A DNA stretch of 14,091 bases from an uncultured Eubacteriales bacterium (GCA_934675045.1 CAKUPI010000022.1:1-14091); one strand, 5' to 3'. Positions 1-6,877 are shown, counted from the first letter of the stretch. Notes: a model not told the origin generated them from the sequence alone. Numbers and translations: made by a program.

Positions 1-422
1 TGTCCAGCCTGTGCGACTCGGTGGCCGCCCGTATGCGGCGCTGCAATGTCAAATGCCAGACGGTGCAGCTGCAAATCCGCGACCCCGATTTTAAAACCGT
101 TTCGCGGCAAAAGACGCTCAAAACCCCCACCTTTCTGGCGCGCGAGCTGATGCGCGTTTCGTGGGAGCTGCTGCGCGAAAGCCGGAGCCTGACGGCGCCC
201 GTGCGTATGATGACGGTGACGGGGGCCAATCTGCTTCCGGCCGACGCGGTGCAGTCGCAGCTTTCCCTGTTCGAGGAAGAGAGCGACGCCAGACGGCAAA
301 AGCGTGAAAAGCTGGAGCTGGCGATGGACGGCATCCGCCAAAAGCACGGCCGTCAGGCCATCGGGCCGGGTTCTGTCGTCGCCCGGGAAAAGCCGGTTCT
401 GCCCTTTGAAGAGGATACCTGA
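1..422 (+). CDS. dinB: DNA polymerase IV (Y-family), C-terminal fragment
   Basis: This is the 3' end of a gene that begins before the window. The reading frame is open from the first complete codon at position 3, reading S-S-L-C-D-S-V-A-A-R-M-R-R. The visible part matches the little-finger domain of DinB: a conserved arginine helix, then the strand V-K-C-Q-T-V-Q-L-Q-I-R-D. It is followed by a basic, lysine-rich stretch and the helix F-L-A-R-E-L-M-R that grips primer-template DNA. A sliding-clamp binding motif, QLSLF, lies near positions 256-273, followed by a conserved tail (DGIRQKHG, then GPGSVV). Pol IV does error-prone translesion synthesis and is tethered to the beta clamp through that pentapeptide. 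The catalytic palm with its acidic residues is outside the window. It ends with TGA, and a strong terminator follows about 50 nt later. Identification as DinB is firm; completeness of the gene cannot be judged. Confidence 0.88.
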   Translation, partial: SSLCDSVAARMRRCNVKCQTVQLQIRDPDFKTVSRQKTLKTPTFLARELMRVSWELLRESRSLTAPVRMMTVTGANLLPADAVQSQLSLFEEESDARRQKREKLELAMDGIRQKHGRQAIGPGSVVAREKPVLPFEEDT

Positions 423-465
423 TCCGGCGGCGGGAAAAGCGTCCGACAGCCGGGCGCAAAAGAGC

Positions 466-515
466 AAAAAAAGTCCCGGCAGCCTGCACAAATCGGCAGG
501 CTGCCGGGCTTTTTA
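466..515. terminator. Bidirectional rho-independent terminator between dinB and the DUF4358 lipoprotein gene
   Basis: A perfect 13-bp stem (475-487 pairing with 496-508, sequence CCCGGCAGCCTGC) has an 8-nt loop. It is flanked by T5-A-T4 on the + side (510-519) and A7 on the - side (466-472). It can therefore end both converging transcripts. The TAA stop of the minus-strand gene (513-515) lies inside the + strand T tract. Confidence 0.92.
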
Positions 516-1250
516 TTTTGTGTACCGGTTGAACACGTCGACGGCGGCGGAGACCTTTTCGGCAATGCCGAAAAAGAGGTAGTCGCCGTTTTGAACCAGC
601 TTGTAATTTTTGACCAGCTCATACTGATCGGGCAGGTACTGCTTCCACTGGGCGTCCAGATCGGCCTGCCGCGACAGAACCGCCGCCTTGACGGCGTCCA
701 TTTTGCCGCTTTTGACCTTGGCGATGAAAAACTCGGTGGCCTGCACATTCATCAGGCTGCCGTAATAGCCGTACTCGTCCAGATCGCCCGTCGAAAGGGG
801 ATATAGCGTGGTCAGCGTGTCGTCGTCCAGCGCGCCGAGCGATGCGACCAGATCGCCGCCGACAGCCTGAATGTCGGCCCAGATATCGGCGATGGTAAAA
901 TCGCCGCCCTCCTCCGGCTTGCTTTCGGAATCGCCGGGCTTGGAGGCGTCCGGCTTGGAAGAATCCGGCTTGGAGGCATCCGGTTTGGAATCGTCGGGCT
1001 TGGAGGCTTCGGGCGTCTGCCCGCCGGCCGAATCGGGGGCCTGCGGCTGTCCGTCGGGCTTTTCGGCCGGCTTGCCGCCGTTCTCCCCCGGCTGACCGGG
1101 CGGCGTTTCGCCGGGCGCCGGGTTTTCGCCGGGCTGTGCGGCCGAAGGCTTGTCGCCCGCAGGCGCTTGCGGCTCATCGCCGGACGAGCAGGCCGTCAGC
1201 GCGAAAAGAAGGGCGGCGGCCAGCAGCAGGGTTATCAGTCTTTTGCTCAT
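513..1250 (-). CDS. Surface lipoprotein with SKPD-repeat linker and DUF4358-like domain
   Basis: A 245-residue predicted lipoprotein of unknown function. The N-terminus has a positively charged start (MSKR), a hydrophobic core and a lipobox LTAC with the lipidated cysteine at residue 21, so it should be exported and anchored to the outer face of the membrane. Residues about 22-115 are a low-complexity linker rich in Pro, Gly, Glu and Asp, including five tandem SKPDx units at 83-107. Residues about 118-245 form a compact domain whose pattern (DIWADI, then TLYPL, then GYYGSLMNVQATEFFIAKVKSG, R-Q-A-D-L, and QYLPDQYELV followed by NGDYLFFGI) resembles the DUF4358 family known from clostridial lipoproteins. 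The start is supported by AAGGAG at 1258-1263, 7 nt upstream. It is transcribed away from the cell-wall hydrolase gene at 1472. The domain assignment is from memory of the family. Confidence 0.8.
   Translation of the reverse strand: MSKRLITLLLAAALLFALTACSSGDEPQAPAGDKPSAAQPGENPAPGETPPGQPGENGGKPAEKPDGQPQAPDSAGGQTPEASKPDDSKPDASKPDSSKPDASKPGDSESKPEEGGDFTIADIWADIQAVGGDLVASLGALDDDTLTTLYPLSTGDLDEYGYYGSLMNVQATEFFIAKVKSGKMDAVKAAVLSRQADLDAQWKQYLPDQYELVKNYKLVQNGDYLFFGIAEKVSAAVDVFNRYTK
930..1004 (-). repeat. 15-bp imperfect tandem repeat encoding SKPD(D/A/S) x5
   Basis: Five consecutive units encode SKPDD, SKPDA, SKPDS, SKPDA and SKPGD in the lipoprotein linker. Each unit is 15 bp (consensus on the + strand close to TCCGGCTTGGAGGCA), with differences mainly at the variable fifth residue and third codon positions. 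Such repeats can change in copy number without shifting the frame. Confidence 0.85.
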
Positions 1251-1257
1251 AGGTGTT

Positions 1258-1263
1258 CTCCTT
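1258..1263 (-). promoter_or_regulatory. Ribosome binding site of the DUF4358 lipoprotein
   Basis: AAGGAG on the minus strand lies 7 nt before the ATG at 1250 and fixes the start. The divergent gap 1251-1471 otherwise holds no clear promoter in either direction. A 7-bp palindrome (CGCCGCA...TGCGGCG) near 1363-1382 has no T tract. Confidence 0.8.
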
Positions 1264-1437
1264 TGCAGGTGATTTCAGAGCTTTGGACGAAAAAAATCGG
1301 AAAAGGTTCCACCCTCCCCCGAAAAAGGCTGGAAAGCTTTGCACATGCCCGCAAACCCGCTGCGCCGCAGGGGATTGCGGCGATTTCCAGATGTTAGCTG
1401 TTGCGCGGGGGCGGGTTTTCCGGTAGTCTGGTAGACA

Positions 1438-1455
1438 GGTTACAAAACGGTTACA
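1438..1455 (+). repeat. Direct repeat GGTTACA x2 upstream of the cell-wall hydrolase gene
   Basis: Two exact GGTTACA copies (1438-1444 and 1449-1455) sit 11 bp apart start to start, about one helical turn, immediately before the ribosome binding site AAAAGGAG (1457-1464). They could be an operator half-site pair or chance. Confidence 0.4.
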
Positions 1456-1471
1456 GAAAAGGAGTATTCCC

Positions 1472-2311
1472 ATGAAAGACAAACGCTGGGCACGGCTGGC
1501 CGCCGCGCTGTATGTGGCCGCCGCGCTGCTGGCCGTTCCGAAGGCGGCCGCGCAGGACGGCGGTGTCCGCGTCGTTCTCAACGGGCAGGAGCTGCAATTC
1601 GACACTTCCGCCGTGCTGCGAAACGGCGCCGCCTATGTTCCGCTGCGGGCCTTTGCCGAGGCCGTTTCGCCGGCCGAGGTCGGCTGGGACGCCGGGCAGA
1701 GGGCGGCCGTCGTGCGTGCGCCCGGCCTGAACCTCGAGGTGCGGGAGGGGCGCGAATACATGCTGGCCAACGACCGCTGCTTTTACCTGCCGGGTGCGGC
1801 GCTCAAAAAGGACGGCCGCCTGCTGCTGCCGGTGCGCGCGCTGAGCGCCGTGTACGGGCTGGAGGTGGAATGGAGCGCCGCGTCGCGCACGGTGTTCCTC
1901 CAAGGCGCCGGAAAGCCGCTTGTGAGCGGCGGGCAGGTCTACGACGCCGAGGCGCTTTACTGGCTGGCCCGCATCATTCACGCCGAAAGCCAGGGCGAGC
2001 CGCTGGCCGGCAAAATTGCCGTCGGCAACGTGGTGCTCAACCGCGTGCGCAGCGCCGATTTTCCCGAGACGGTTTACCGGGTCATCTTCGACAGGCGCAA
2101 CGGCGTGCAGTTCACCCCCACGGCCGACGGGAGCATTTACAACACGCCGGGCGAGGACAGCGTCATGGCGGCCAAGATGTGTTTCGAAGGGGCCGCCGCC
2201 GTCCCTGCCGGCTGCCTGTATTTTCTGAACGCCGACATCGCGGCCAGCCTGTGGGTGCCGCAAAACCGGCCGTATGTCACCGCCATCGGCGGTCACCAGT
2301 TTTACGCGTAA
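1472..2311 (+). CDS. Secreted SleB-like cell-wall hydrolase with copper amine oxidase N-terminal domain
   Basis: A 279-residue exported peptidoglycan hydrolase. Residues 1-28 form a signal peptide (basic MKDKRWAR, hydrophobic core, AAA-Q cleavage region). Residues about 33-145 look like the copper amine oxidase N-domain fold often used as a wall- or matrix-binding module in Clostridia: VVLNGQEL, YVPLRAFAEAV, then LLLPVRALSAVYG. Residues about 160-279 match the SleB / Hydrolase_2 family: ARIIHAESQGEP, then GKIAVGNVVLNRV, FPETVYRVIF and VQFTP. Glu172 of the HAESQGE motif aligns with the catalytic glutamate of SleB lytic transglycosylases, which open muramic-delta-lactam cortex at germination. 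Start choice rests on AAAAGGAG 7 nt upstream. It may act in spore germination or vegetative wall turnover; the SleB peptidoglycan-binding repeat is absent, replaced by the amine-oxidase-type domain, so a true SleB role is not assured. Confidence 0.87.
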   Translation: MKDKRWARLAAALYVAAALLAVPKAAAQDGGVRVVLNGQELQFDTSAVLRNGAAYVPLRAFAEAVSPAEVGWDAGQRAAVVRAPGLNLEVREGREYMLANDRCFYLPGAALKKDGRLLLPVRALSAVYGLEVEWSAASRTVFLQGAGKPLVSGGQVYDAEALYWLARIIHAESQGEPLAGKIAVGNVVLNRVRSADFPETVYRVIFDRRNGVQFTPTADGSIYNTPGEDSVMAAKMCFEGAAAVPAGCLYFLNADIAASLWVPQNRPYVTAIGGHQFYA

Positions 2312-2313
2312 GC

Positions 2314-2342
2314 AAAAACCGTGCCCTTTCGGCACGGTTTTT
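2314..2342. terminator. Bidirectional rho-independent terminator
   Basis: A perfect 12-bp stem (2314-2325 with 2331-2342: AAAAACCGTGCC / GGCACGGTTTTT) has a CTTTC loop. The A5 and T5 ends form part of the stem and serve as U tracts for both strands. It starts 2 nt after the hydrolase stop and lies about 40 bp past the stop of the M20 peptidase. Confidence 0.92.
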
Positions 2343-2382
2343 GGCGTGTATGCGGCCGGGAAGCGCCTTTTGCGGCGTGTGT

Positions 2383-3528
2383 TCAGGCAAAGCTGTCCAG
2401 CACGCAGGCCAGCGCGATTTTGAAGCCGGCCGGCAGGCTGTCAAGCTCGATATACTCCTCACGCGTGTGCGCGCCGCGGCCGCGGTAAGCGCCGAAGACC
2501 GCCGAGGGAATGCCCACGGAAAGGGAGATGTTGGCGTCGGTCGAGCCGGAGCTGAAGGTGGCCGCGGCGCCGCAGAACTCCTGCATGACGGCGGAGATTT
2601 TGCCCTGAAGCGCCGCCTGCGCGTCCGGGTCGACGGCGCCCATGCCGGGCCGCTTGCCCAGAAGCTCGACGTTGACGGTGATGCCCATGGCGCGGTAGTG
2701 CGCGATAACGCTTTGGAAGAAGGCCTCCATTTTTTCCAGGCAGAGGGCCGAATCCGAGCGGTATTCATACAGCGCGGAGGCCTGCTGGGCGATGGTGTTG
2801 ACCGACGTGCCGCCCTCGATGCAGCCGACGTTGTAGGTCGTGGTGCTGTCGCCGTCGACCGGAACCTTGAGCGCGTAAAAGTCGGTGATCATCTGCGACA
2901 GCAGATGAATGGCGTTGCGGTTGCCGAAGCTGCCGAAGGAGTGGCCGCCCTCGGTCAGCACCTCGACGCGGTAGCGGCTCGAGCCGACGGCGCGGCAGCA
3001 GACGTCGGGGTAGCCGCCGTCAAACGAGATAAACTGCCGGACGCGCCGGCCGTAGCGCTCCATCAGAGCGCGGGCGCCCTTGAGGTTGCCCAGCCCTTCC
3101 TCACCGGAATTGGCGGCAAAGACCACGCCGCCCGTGCCGGGCTTCAGGCCGTTTTGCAGGACGTACTTGGCGCACAGAAGGAGCACGGCGAGGTTGGCCG
3201 TGTCGTCGCCCACGCCGGGGCAGTACATGCGGCCGTTTTCCACGCGGGGCGTAAACGGCTCGGTGTCGGGGAAAACGGTATCGGTGTGGGCGGCAAAGAG
3301 GGAAACGGGGCCGTCGCCCTCGCACCCGATGGGGCAGATGACGTTGAGCGCGTCATCGATAAAGACCTCGCGCGCCCCGGCTTCCTCCAGCCACTGGCGG
3401 CAGAAGGCGGCGCGCTGCTGCTCGTGATTAGAGGGGGCGGGAATGGCGCACAGCCGCGCGATGAGGTCGACCAGCGCCTGCTGGTTTTCCTCGACATAGC
3501 GAAGGGCGTCAGGGGACAGAAAAGACAT
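2383..3528 (-). CDS. M20 family zinc metallopeptidase / amidohydrolase
   Basis: A 381-residue cytoplasmic enzyme of the M20/M25/M40 clan (PepT, DapE, carboxypeptidase G2 relatives), which hydrolyse peptide or acyl-amide bonds with two zinc ions. Family landmarks are in order: HTDTVF (His81 zinc ligand, Asp83), GVGDDTANL (Asp108/109 bridging position), NSGEEGLGN (Glu143 catalytic base, Glu144 ligand), FDGG (Asp170) and the C-terminal GAHTREEY (His354). Residues about 180-290 form the inserted dimerisation lid (GGHSFGSFGNRNAI, EGGTSVNTIA). There is no signal peptide. The length is typical. ATG at 3528 follows AAAGGAG 9 nt away and has its own promoter at 3563-3591. The substrate cannot be told from sequence; the closest flavour is PepT-like tripeptidase or an acyl-amino-acid hydrolase. 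It is a single-gene unit ending at the terminator 2314-2342. Confidence 0.92.
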   Translation of the reverse strand: MSFLSPDALRYVEENQQALVDLIARLCAIPAPSNHEQQRAAFCRQWLEEAGAREVFIDDALNVICPIGCEGDGPVSLFAAHTDTVFPDTEPFTPRVENGRMYCPGVGDDTANLAVLLLCAKYVLQNGLKPGTGGVVFAANSGEEGLGNLKGARALMERYGRRVRQFISFDGGYPDVCCRAVGSSRYRVEVLTEGGHSFGSFGNRNAIHLLSQMITDFYALKVPVDGDSTTTYNVGCIEGGTSVNTIAQQASALYEYRSDSALCLEKMEAFFQSVIAHYRAMGITVNVELLGKRPGMGAVDPDAQAALQGKISAVMQEFCGAAATFSSGSTDANISLSVGIPSAVFGAYRGRGAHTREEYIELDSLPAGFKIALACVLDSFA

Positions 3529-3562
3529 GAAAAATCGCTCCTTTCGGCATTGTTTTGTCTAT

Positions 3563-3591
3563 AACATACCATAAAAATCCACCGCAGGCAA
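3563..3591 (-). promoter_or_regulatory. Sigma-A-type promoter of the M20 peptidase gene
   Basis: On the minus strand, TTGCCT (3586-3591), a 17-bp spacer and TATGTT (3563-3568) lie 35 bp before the ATG at 3528. It is back to back with the pyruvate kinase promoter, their -35 boxes being 17 bp apart. Confidence 0.65.
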
Positions 3592-3608
3592 GAAGGCAGA
3601 TTTTCGCG

Positions 3609-3637
3609 TTGACCGGCCTGTGCATTCGTGATACACT
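3609..3637 (+). promoter_or_regulatory. Sigma-A-type promoter of the pyruvate kinase gene
   Basis: TTGACC (3609-3614), a 17-bp spacer and TACACT (3632-3637). Transcription would start near 3644, giving a leader of about 57 nt. This supports the ATG at 3701 over the in-frame GTG at 3644. Confidence 0.78.
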
Positions 3638-3668
3638 AAGCGTGTGAAGAAAAAGACAGGAAAGAGAA

Positions 3669-3685
3669 GCGCGGCGGGGCCGCGC
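3669..3685 (+). promoter_or_regulatory. GC hairpin in the pyruvate kinase mRNA leader
   Basis: A perfect 7-bp stem GCGCGGC/GCCGCGC with a GGG loop ends 6 nt before the ribosome binding site GAGGA (3692-3696). It lacks a U tract, so it is not a terminator. It could protect the 5' end or tune ribosome loading. Confidence 0.5.
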
Positions 3686-3700
3686 AGAAAAGAGGACAAA

Positions 3701-5443
3701 ATGAGAAAAACCAAGATTGTATGCACGCTGGGACCGGCCTGCGACAGCGCCGACACGCTGCGCCAGATGATTCAGGCGGGCATGAACGTTGCCCGCTTCA
3801 ACTTCAGCCACGGCACGCACGAGGAGCAAAAGGCGCGCTATGACCGCTTTGTCGCCGTGCGCGAGGAGCTGGGCGTGCCCGTGGCCGCCATGCTGGACAC
3901 CAAGGGGCCGGAGATTCGGCTGGGCAAGTTTCAGGGCGGACGCGCCGAGCTGAAGCGCGGCAGCCGGTTTGTGCTGAAGGCGGAGCCGTGCGAGGGCGAC
4001 GGCGGCAAGGCCTCGATCTCCTACGCGGGCCTGTACCGCGACGTCACGCCGGGCGGGGCCATTCTGCTCGACGACGGCCTGATCGAGCTGAGCATCGAGA
4101 GCATCGAGGGCACGGACATCGTCTGCCGCGTCGTCAACGGCGGAAAGATTTCCAACAACAAGGGGGTCAACATCCCCAACGCGCGCTTTTCCATGCCCTA
4201 CCTCTCGCAGAAGGATTCCGAGGACATCGACTTTGCCGTTGACAACGGCTTTGACTTTATCGCCGCCTCCTTTGTGCGTTCGGCGGACGACGTGCTGCTC
4301 ATCCGCCGCCAGCTGGAAAAGCGGGGAAGCGATATTGAAATCATCGCAAAAATCGAAAACGAAGAGGGCGTTCAGAACATCGACGAGATTCTCGCCCTGT
4401 CCGACGGCATCATGGTGGCGCGCGGCGACATGGGGGTGGAAATCCACTTCGAACGCCTGCCCGCCATTCAGAAAATGATCATCAAAAAGGCCATTGCGCA
4501 GGGGAAGGCGGTCATCACCGCCACGCAGATGCTGGAATCGATGATCCACAACCCGCGCCCCACCCGCGCCGAGGCCAGCGACGTCGCCAACGCCGTGTAC
4601 GACGGTACCGGCGCCATCATGCTTTCGGGCGAGACGGCCGCCGGGCAGTATCCGGTGGAGGCGGTGCGCACCATGGACAGCATCGCCCTTGCCGTTGAAA
4701 GCGACATCAACTATTCCGGCCGCCTGCGCGCGCGCACCGGCGACGCGGTGCCCAACGTCACCAACGCCATCTCCTTTGCCACCTGCCAGACGGCCGACGA
4801 GCTGCACGCCGCGGCCATTGTCACCGTTTCCAAATCGGGCCGCACAGCGCGCATGATCTCCAAGTTCCGCCCCGGCGTGCCCATTCTGTGCTGCACCTGC
4901 AGCGAGCGCGTGCGCCGCCGCCTGAACCTGACCTGGGGGGTACACCCCGTCGTGATTCCCGAGGTCGATTCGACCGACGGCCTGTTCGACAGGGCGGTAC
5001 AGGCCGCCATCGCCGAGCGCATGGCCGCCGACGGCGACATGGTGGTGCTGACGGCCGGGGTTCCGCTCGGCGTTTCGGGGACCAGCAACCTGCTCAAGGT
5101 AGAGGTCATCGGCAACCTGCTGATTTCGGGCACAGGGCTGACGGGCCGCACCGTATCGGGCTCGGTCGTCACCTGCCGCAACGAGGACGAGGTGCTGCGC
5201 CTGTGCAGCGAGGGGGACATCATTGTCGCGCCCTACACCACCAACAAAATGATCCCCGCCCTGAAAAAGGCGGCCGGCATGATCATCGAGCAGGGCGGGC
5301 TGGACAGCCATTCGGCGACGCTGGCCCTGGCCCTTGACATCCCTACCGTCATCAACGCGACCAACGCCATGCAAATGCTGAAAAGCGGTATGCCGGTTAC
5401 GCTGGACGCGGCGCGCGGCACCGTCTGTGCGGCAAAACGGTAA
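3701..5443 (+). CDS. pyk: Pyruvate kinase with C-terminal PEP-utiliser domain
   Basis: A 580-residue glycolytic enzyme that transfers phosphate from phosphoenolpyruvate to ADP, giving pyruvate and ATP in the cytoplasm. Landmarks from the ATG: KIVCTLGPA; the substrate loop NVARFNFSHGTH (Arg32, Asn34); DTKGPEIR at 66-73; a B domain at about 75-165; the family signature IIAKIENEEG with Lys217 and Glu219; ARGDMGVE (Asp243); and ATQMLESM with Thr275. The C domain follows to about 470. Residues about 474-580 are the extra PEP-utiliser-like domain found in Bacillus and many Firmicutes, with the histidine motif GGLDSHSATLALALDIP (His537). Total length fits the long-form enzyme (about 585) rather than the E. 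coli type (about 470). An in-frame GTG 57 nt upstream is rejected because it sits at the predicted transcription start. It is transcribed alone from its own promoter. Confidence 0.97.
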   Translation: MRKTKIVCTLGPACDSADTLRQMIQAGMNVARFNFSHGTHEEQKARYDRFVAVREELGVPVAAMLDTKGPEIRLGKFQGGRAELKRGSRFVLKAEPCEGDGGKASISYAGLYRDVTPGGAILLDDGLIELSIESIEGTDIVCRVVNGGKISNNKGVNIPNARFSMPYLSQKDSEDIDFAVDNGFDFIAASFVRSADDVLLIRRQLEKRGSDIEIIAKIENEEGVQNIDEILALSDGIMVARGDMGVEIHFERLPAIQKMIIKKAIAQGKAVITATQMLESMIHNPRPTRAEASDVANAVYDGTGAIMLSGETAAGQYPVEAVRTMDSIALAVESDINYSGRLRARTGDAVPNVTNAISFATCQTADELHAAAIVTVSKSGRTARMISKFRPGVPILCCTCSERVRRRLNLTWGVHPVVIPEVDSTDGLFDRAVQAAIAERMAADGDMVVLTAGVPLGVSGTSNLLKVEVIGNLLISGTGLTGRTVSGSVVTCRNEDEVLRLCSEGDIIVAPYTTNKMIPALKKAAGMIIEQGGLDSHSATLALALDIPTVINATNAMQMLKSGMPVTLDAARGTVCAAKR

Positions 5444-5453
5444 TAAAACGCAC

Positions 5454-5505
5454 AAAAAAGCACATTGTCCGCTCAAAGTCCGAGCGCGGCAATGTGCCTT
5501 TTTTT
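5454..5505. terminator. Bidirectional terminator between pyruvate kinase and the DUF6282-like gene
   Basis: An 8-bp outer stem GCACATTG (5460-5467) pairs with CAATGTGC (5490-5497), and an inner CGCTC/GAGCG stem extends it. A6 (5454-5459) and T7 (5499-5505) flank it, so it serves both strands. The minus-strand stop codon at 5504-5506 touches the T tract. Confidence 0.88.
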
Positions 5506-6373
5506 ATTCGAGCGTGTCGACAAGCCCCAAAAGCCGGGCGGGCGTCGTTCTTGTCATGCGGTGAAGGTCCTGCGTGCTGACGCCGTGATCGGCCATGAAT
5601 TGCAGATGCTGCCGCATGGCTTTCTCCCACGGCGGAAAGGCGGGGCTGCCGCAGCCGGTGGACAAAACGGTGCTTTCCGCGCCGAGCTGCCGGATGGCCT
5701 CCAGATTGCGCGCGGCGTTGCTGACCCATTGGCCGTTGGCAAGGGGCTGCATCAGGCAGCGCTCCAAAACAACGCCGTAATCAGAAACAAGCTCCTGCTG
5801 GCCCTCAAGGCTCAGGTCCACGACCCAGTGCTCCGGGTGGGAGACGACGATTTTCTGCACGCCGATGTCGCGTGCGCAGTCCGCCGCACAGCGGATTTCC
5901 TCCGGCGAAATGTGCCCGGTGGCGAGAACGGCGTCGTATTCCCGAATGAGCGCAAAAATGCGGCGCAGCTCCGGCAGGGGGACGCCCCGCCCGTCGGTTA
6001 TGCGGATGCCGCCCGGCTTGCCGTGCTTGCGGCGGTCGTTCTCGGCGTCCGCCGTCGGCAGCCAGATGACCTTTGCGCCCATTTCCAGCGCCGTCTGCAC
6101 CGCCTTGGGGTTCAGCCCGCCCGCCTCGCCGTTCAGCACCAGCCCGCCGTACATGACAAAGGCGTTGCCGTCAAATGCCGCCCGGTTGTAGGCGTTGCAC
6201 AGCGCCGCGCGGGCCACGGTGGAACCGTGATGCCCCTTGAGGACAACGGCCCGCGCCCCGGCGCGCAGGGCGGCTTCGGTCAGCTCCAAATCGTTGCAGG
6301 TGCGCCGGCAAATATCCGGGGCCGTGTGGACGTGCATGTCGATGACGCCGGTCAGCGAAATGGTAGGTTTCAT
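5504..6373 (-). CDS. DUF6282-like metal-dependent hydrolase of the amidohydrolase superfamily
   Basis: A 289-residue cytoplasmic protein with a TIM-barrel amidohydrolase look. Putative metal ligands: MHVHTAPD (His14, His16), AVVLKGHHGST (Lys46, His48/49), ATGHISPEE (His154) and VSHPEHW (His179). The C-terminal pattern GVSTQDLHRMTRTTPARLLGL is typical of the superfamily's last helices. I place it in the DUF6282 group from memory of its HVHxxPD start and ALKGHHGST-type motif; the substrate is unknown. The usual aspartate after the last barrel strand (an ST-D-LGQ motif in relatives I recall) reads S-T-G-C-G-S here, with Gly240 in its place, so activity may be altered or the mechanism differ. Start: GAGG 8 nt upstream of the ATG. 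It lies 66 nt after the hsp20 stop, with a terminator hairpin between, so it may depend on read-through. Confidence 0.82.
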   Translation of the reverse strand: MKPTISLTGVIDMHVHTAPDICRRTCNDLELTEAALRAGARAVVLKGHHGSTVARAALCNAYNRAAFDGNAFVMYGGLVLNGEAGGLNPKAVQTALEMGAKVIWLPTADAENDRRKHGKPGGIRITDGRGVPLPELRRIFALIREYDAVLATGHISPEEIRCAADCARDIGVQKIVVSHPEHWVVDLSLEGQQELVSDYGVVLERCLMQPLANGQWVSNAARNLEAIRQLGAESTVLSTGCGSPAFPPWEKAMRQHLQFMADHGVSTQDLHRMTRTTPARLLGLVDTLE

Positions 6374-6387
6374 GGTTTTCGCCTCAT

Positions 6388-6427
6388 AAAAAGGCCTGCC
6401 GCCTGCATGGCGCAGGCGGCAGGCTTT
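6388..6427 (-). terminator. Rho-independent terminator after hsp20
   Basis: A perfect 13-bp stem (6394-6406 with 6412-6424, GCCTGCCGCCTGC) has a 5-nt loop. On the minus strand it is followed by CCTTTTTATG, so it should end transcription after hsp20 and only about 15 nt before the start of the next gene. On the + strand only TTT follows. Confidence 0.8.
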
Positions 6428-6439
6428 GACGTAAACGGG

Positions 6440-6877
6440 TTATTCGATCGCAATTGCGGTGCTGACAGGGGATTTTTTGAGGTCCTCTTTCGGAACAAGC
6501 ACGGTCAGAACGCCGTCCTCATACCTGGCCTTGACGTCCTCGGGCCTGACATCGCCGACATAGAAGCTGCGGGAGCAGGAGCCGGTGTAACGCTCCTGGC
6601 GCAGGACGCGCCCTTTCTTGTCCTCCTCGTCCTTGTCGAGACCCTTTTCGGCGCGGATGGTCAGGCAGCCGTCCTTGAGGTCAAGGCTGATTTCGTCTTT
6701 CTTAAAGCCGGGCAGATCAACCGCGAGACGATAGGCCTTTGCGTCGTCTGTCTCACGGACGTCGGCCTTCATCAGGTTTCTGGCATTCTTGCCGAACAGC
6801 GGGTTATGAGCGCCGAAGAAACCATTGTCGAAGAAGTCGTCAAACATGCTTTCGCCATACACTGCGGGTAACATCAT
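6440..6877 (-). CDS. Small heat-shock protein, Hsp20 / alpha-crystallin family
   Basis: A 145-residue ATP-independent holdase chaperone that oligomerises and binds unfolding proteins. A short Phe-rich N-terminal arm (MFDDFFDNGFFG) precedes the alpha-crystallin domain at about 37-131, with ADVRETDDAYR-type strands, LPGFKKDEI at 55-63, RSFYVGDVRPEDVKA and the family signature GVLTVLVPK at 122-130. The C-terminus ends in I-A-I (142-144), the I-x-I motif that docks into a neighbouring dimer. Length and order are normal. The start has GGAGG 5 nt before the ATG at 6877; the second Met is also possible. It lies 84 nt downstream of the HdeD-like gene on the same strand, with a small hairpin between. 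I found neither a CIRCE operator nor a good promoter directly upstream, so it may be co-transcribed with that gene. Confidence 0.93.
   Translation of the reverse strand: MMLPAVYGESMFDDFFDNGFFGAHNPLFGKNARNLMKADVRETDDAKAYRLAVDLPGFKKDEISLDLKDGCLTIRAEKGLDKDEEDKKGRVLRQERYTGSCSRSFYVGDVRPEDVKARYEDGVLTVLVPKEDLKKSPVSTAIAIE

Noticed and set aside
1363..1382. Palindrome CGCCGCA...TGCGGCG in the divergent gap
   Set aside because: There is no U tract and no clear position relative to a promoter; chance is likely at this GC content.
1870..3564. A 564-codon + strand frame crossing the hydrolase end, the terminator and the M20 gene
   Set aside because: It runs through a strong terminator and two real genes in other frames; the composition is typical of a shadow frame.
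3644..3700. GTG start extending pyruvate kinase by 19 residues
   Set aside because: It coincides with the predicted transcription start and has no ribosome binding site, while the ATG at 3701 gives the family-typical N-terminus.
3509..5476. A 655-codon open frame on the minus strand opposite pyruvate kinase
   Set aside because: It is antisense to a strongly conserved gene and its translation is low-complexity (His, Gly, Ala, Arg, Val rich) with no family motif. Such frames are common in GC-rich DNA.
5465..6871. A 468-codon + strand frame opposite the DUF6282-like and hsp20 genes
   Set aside because: Antisense to two recognised families and crosses their intergenic terminator.
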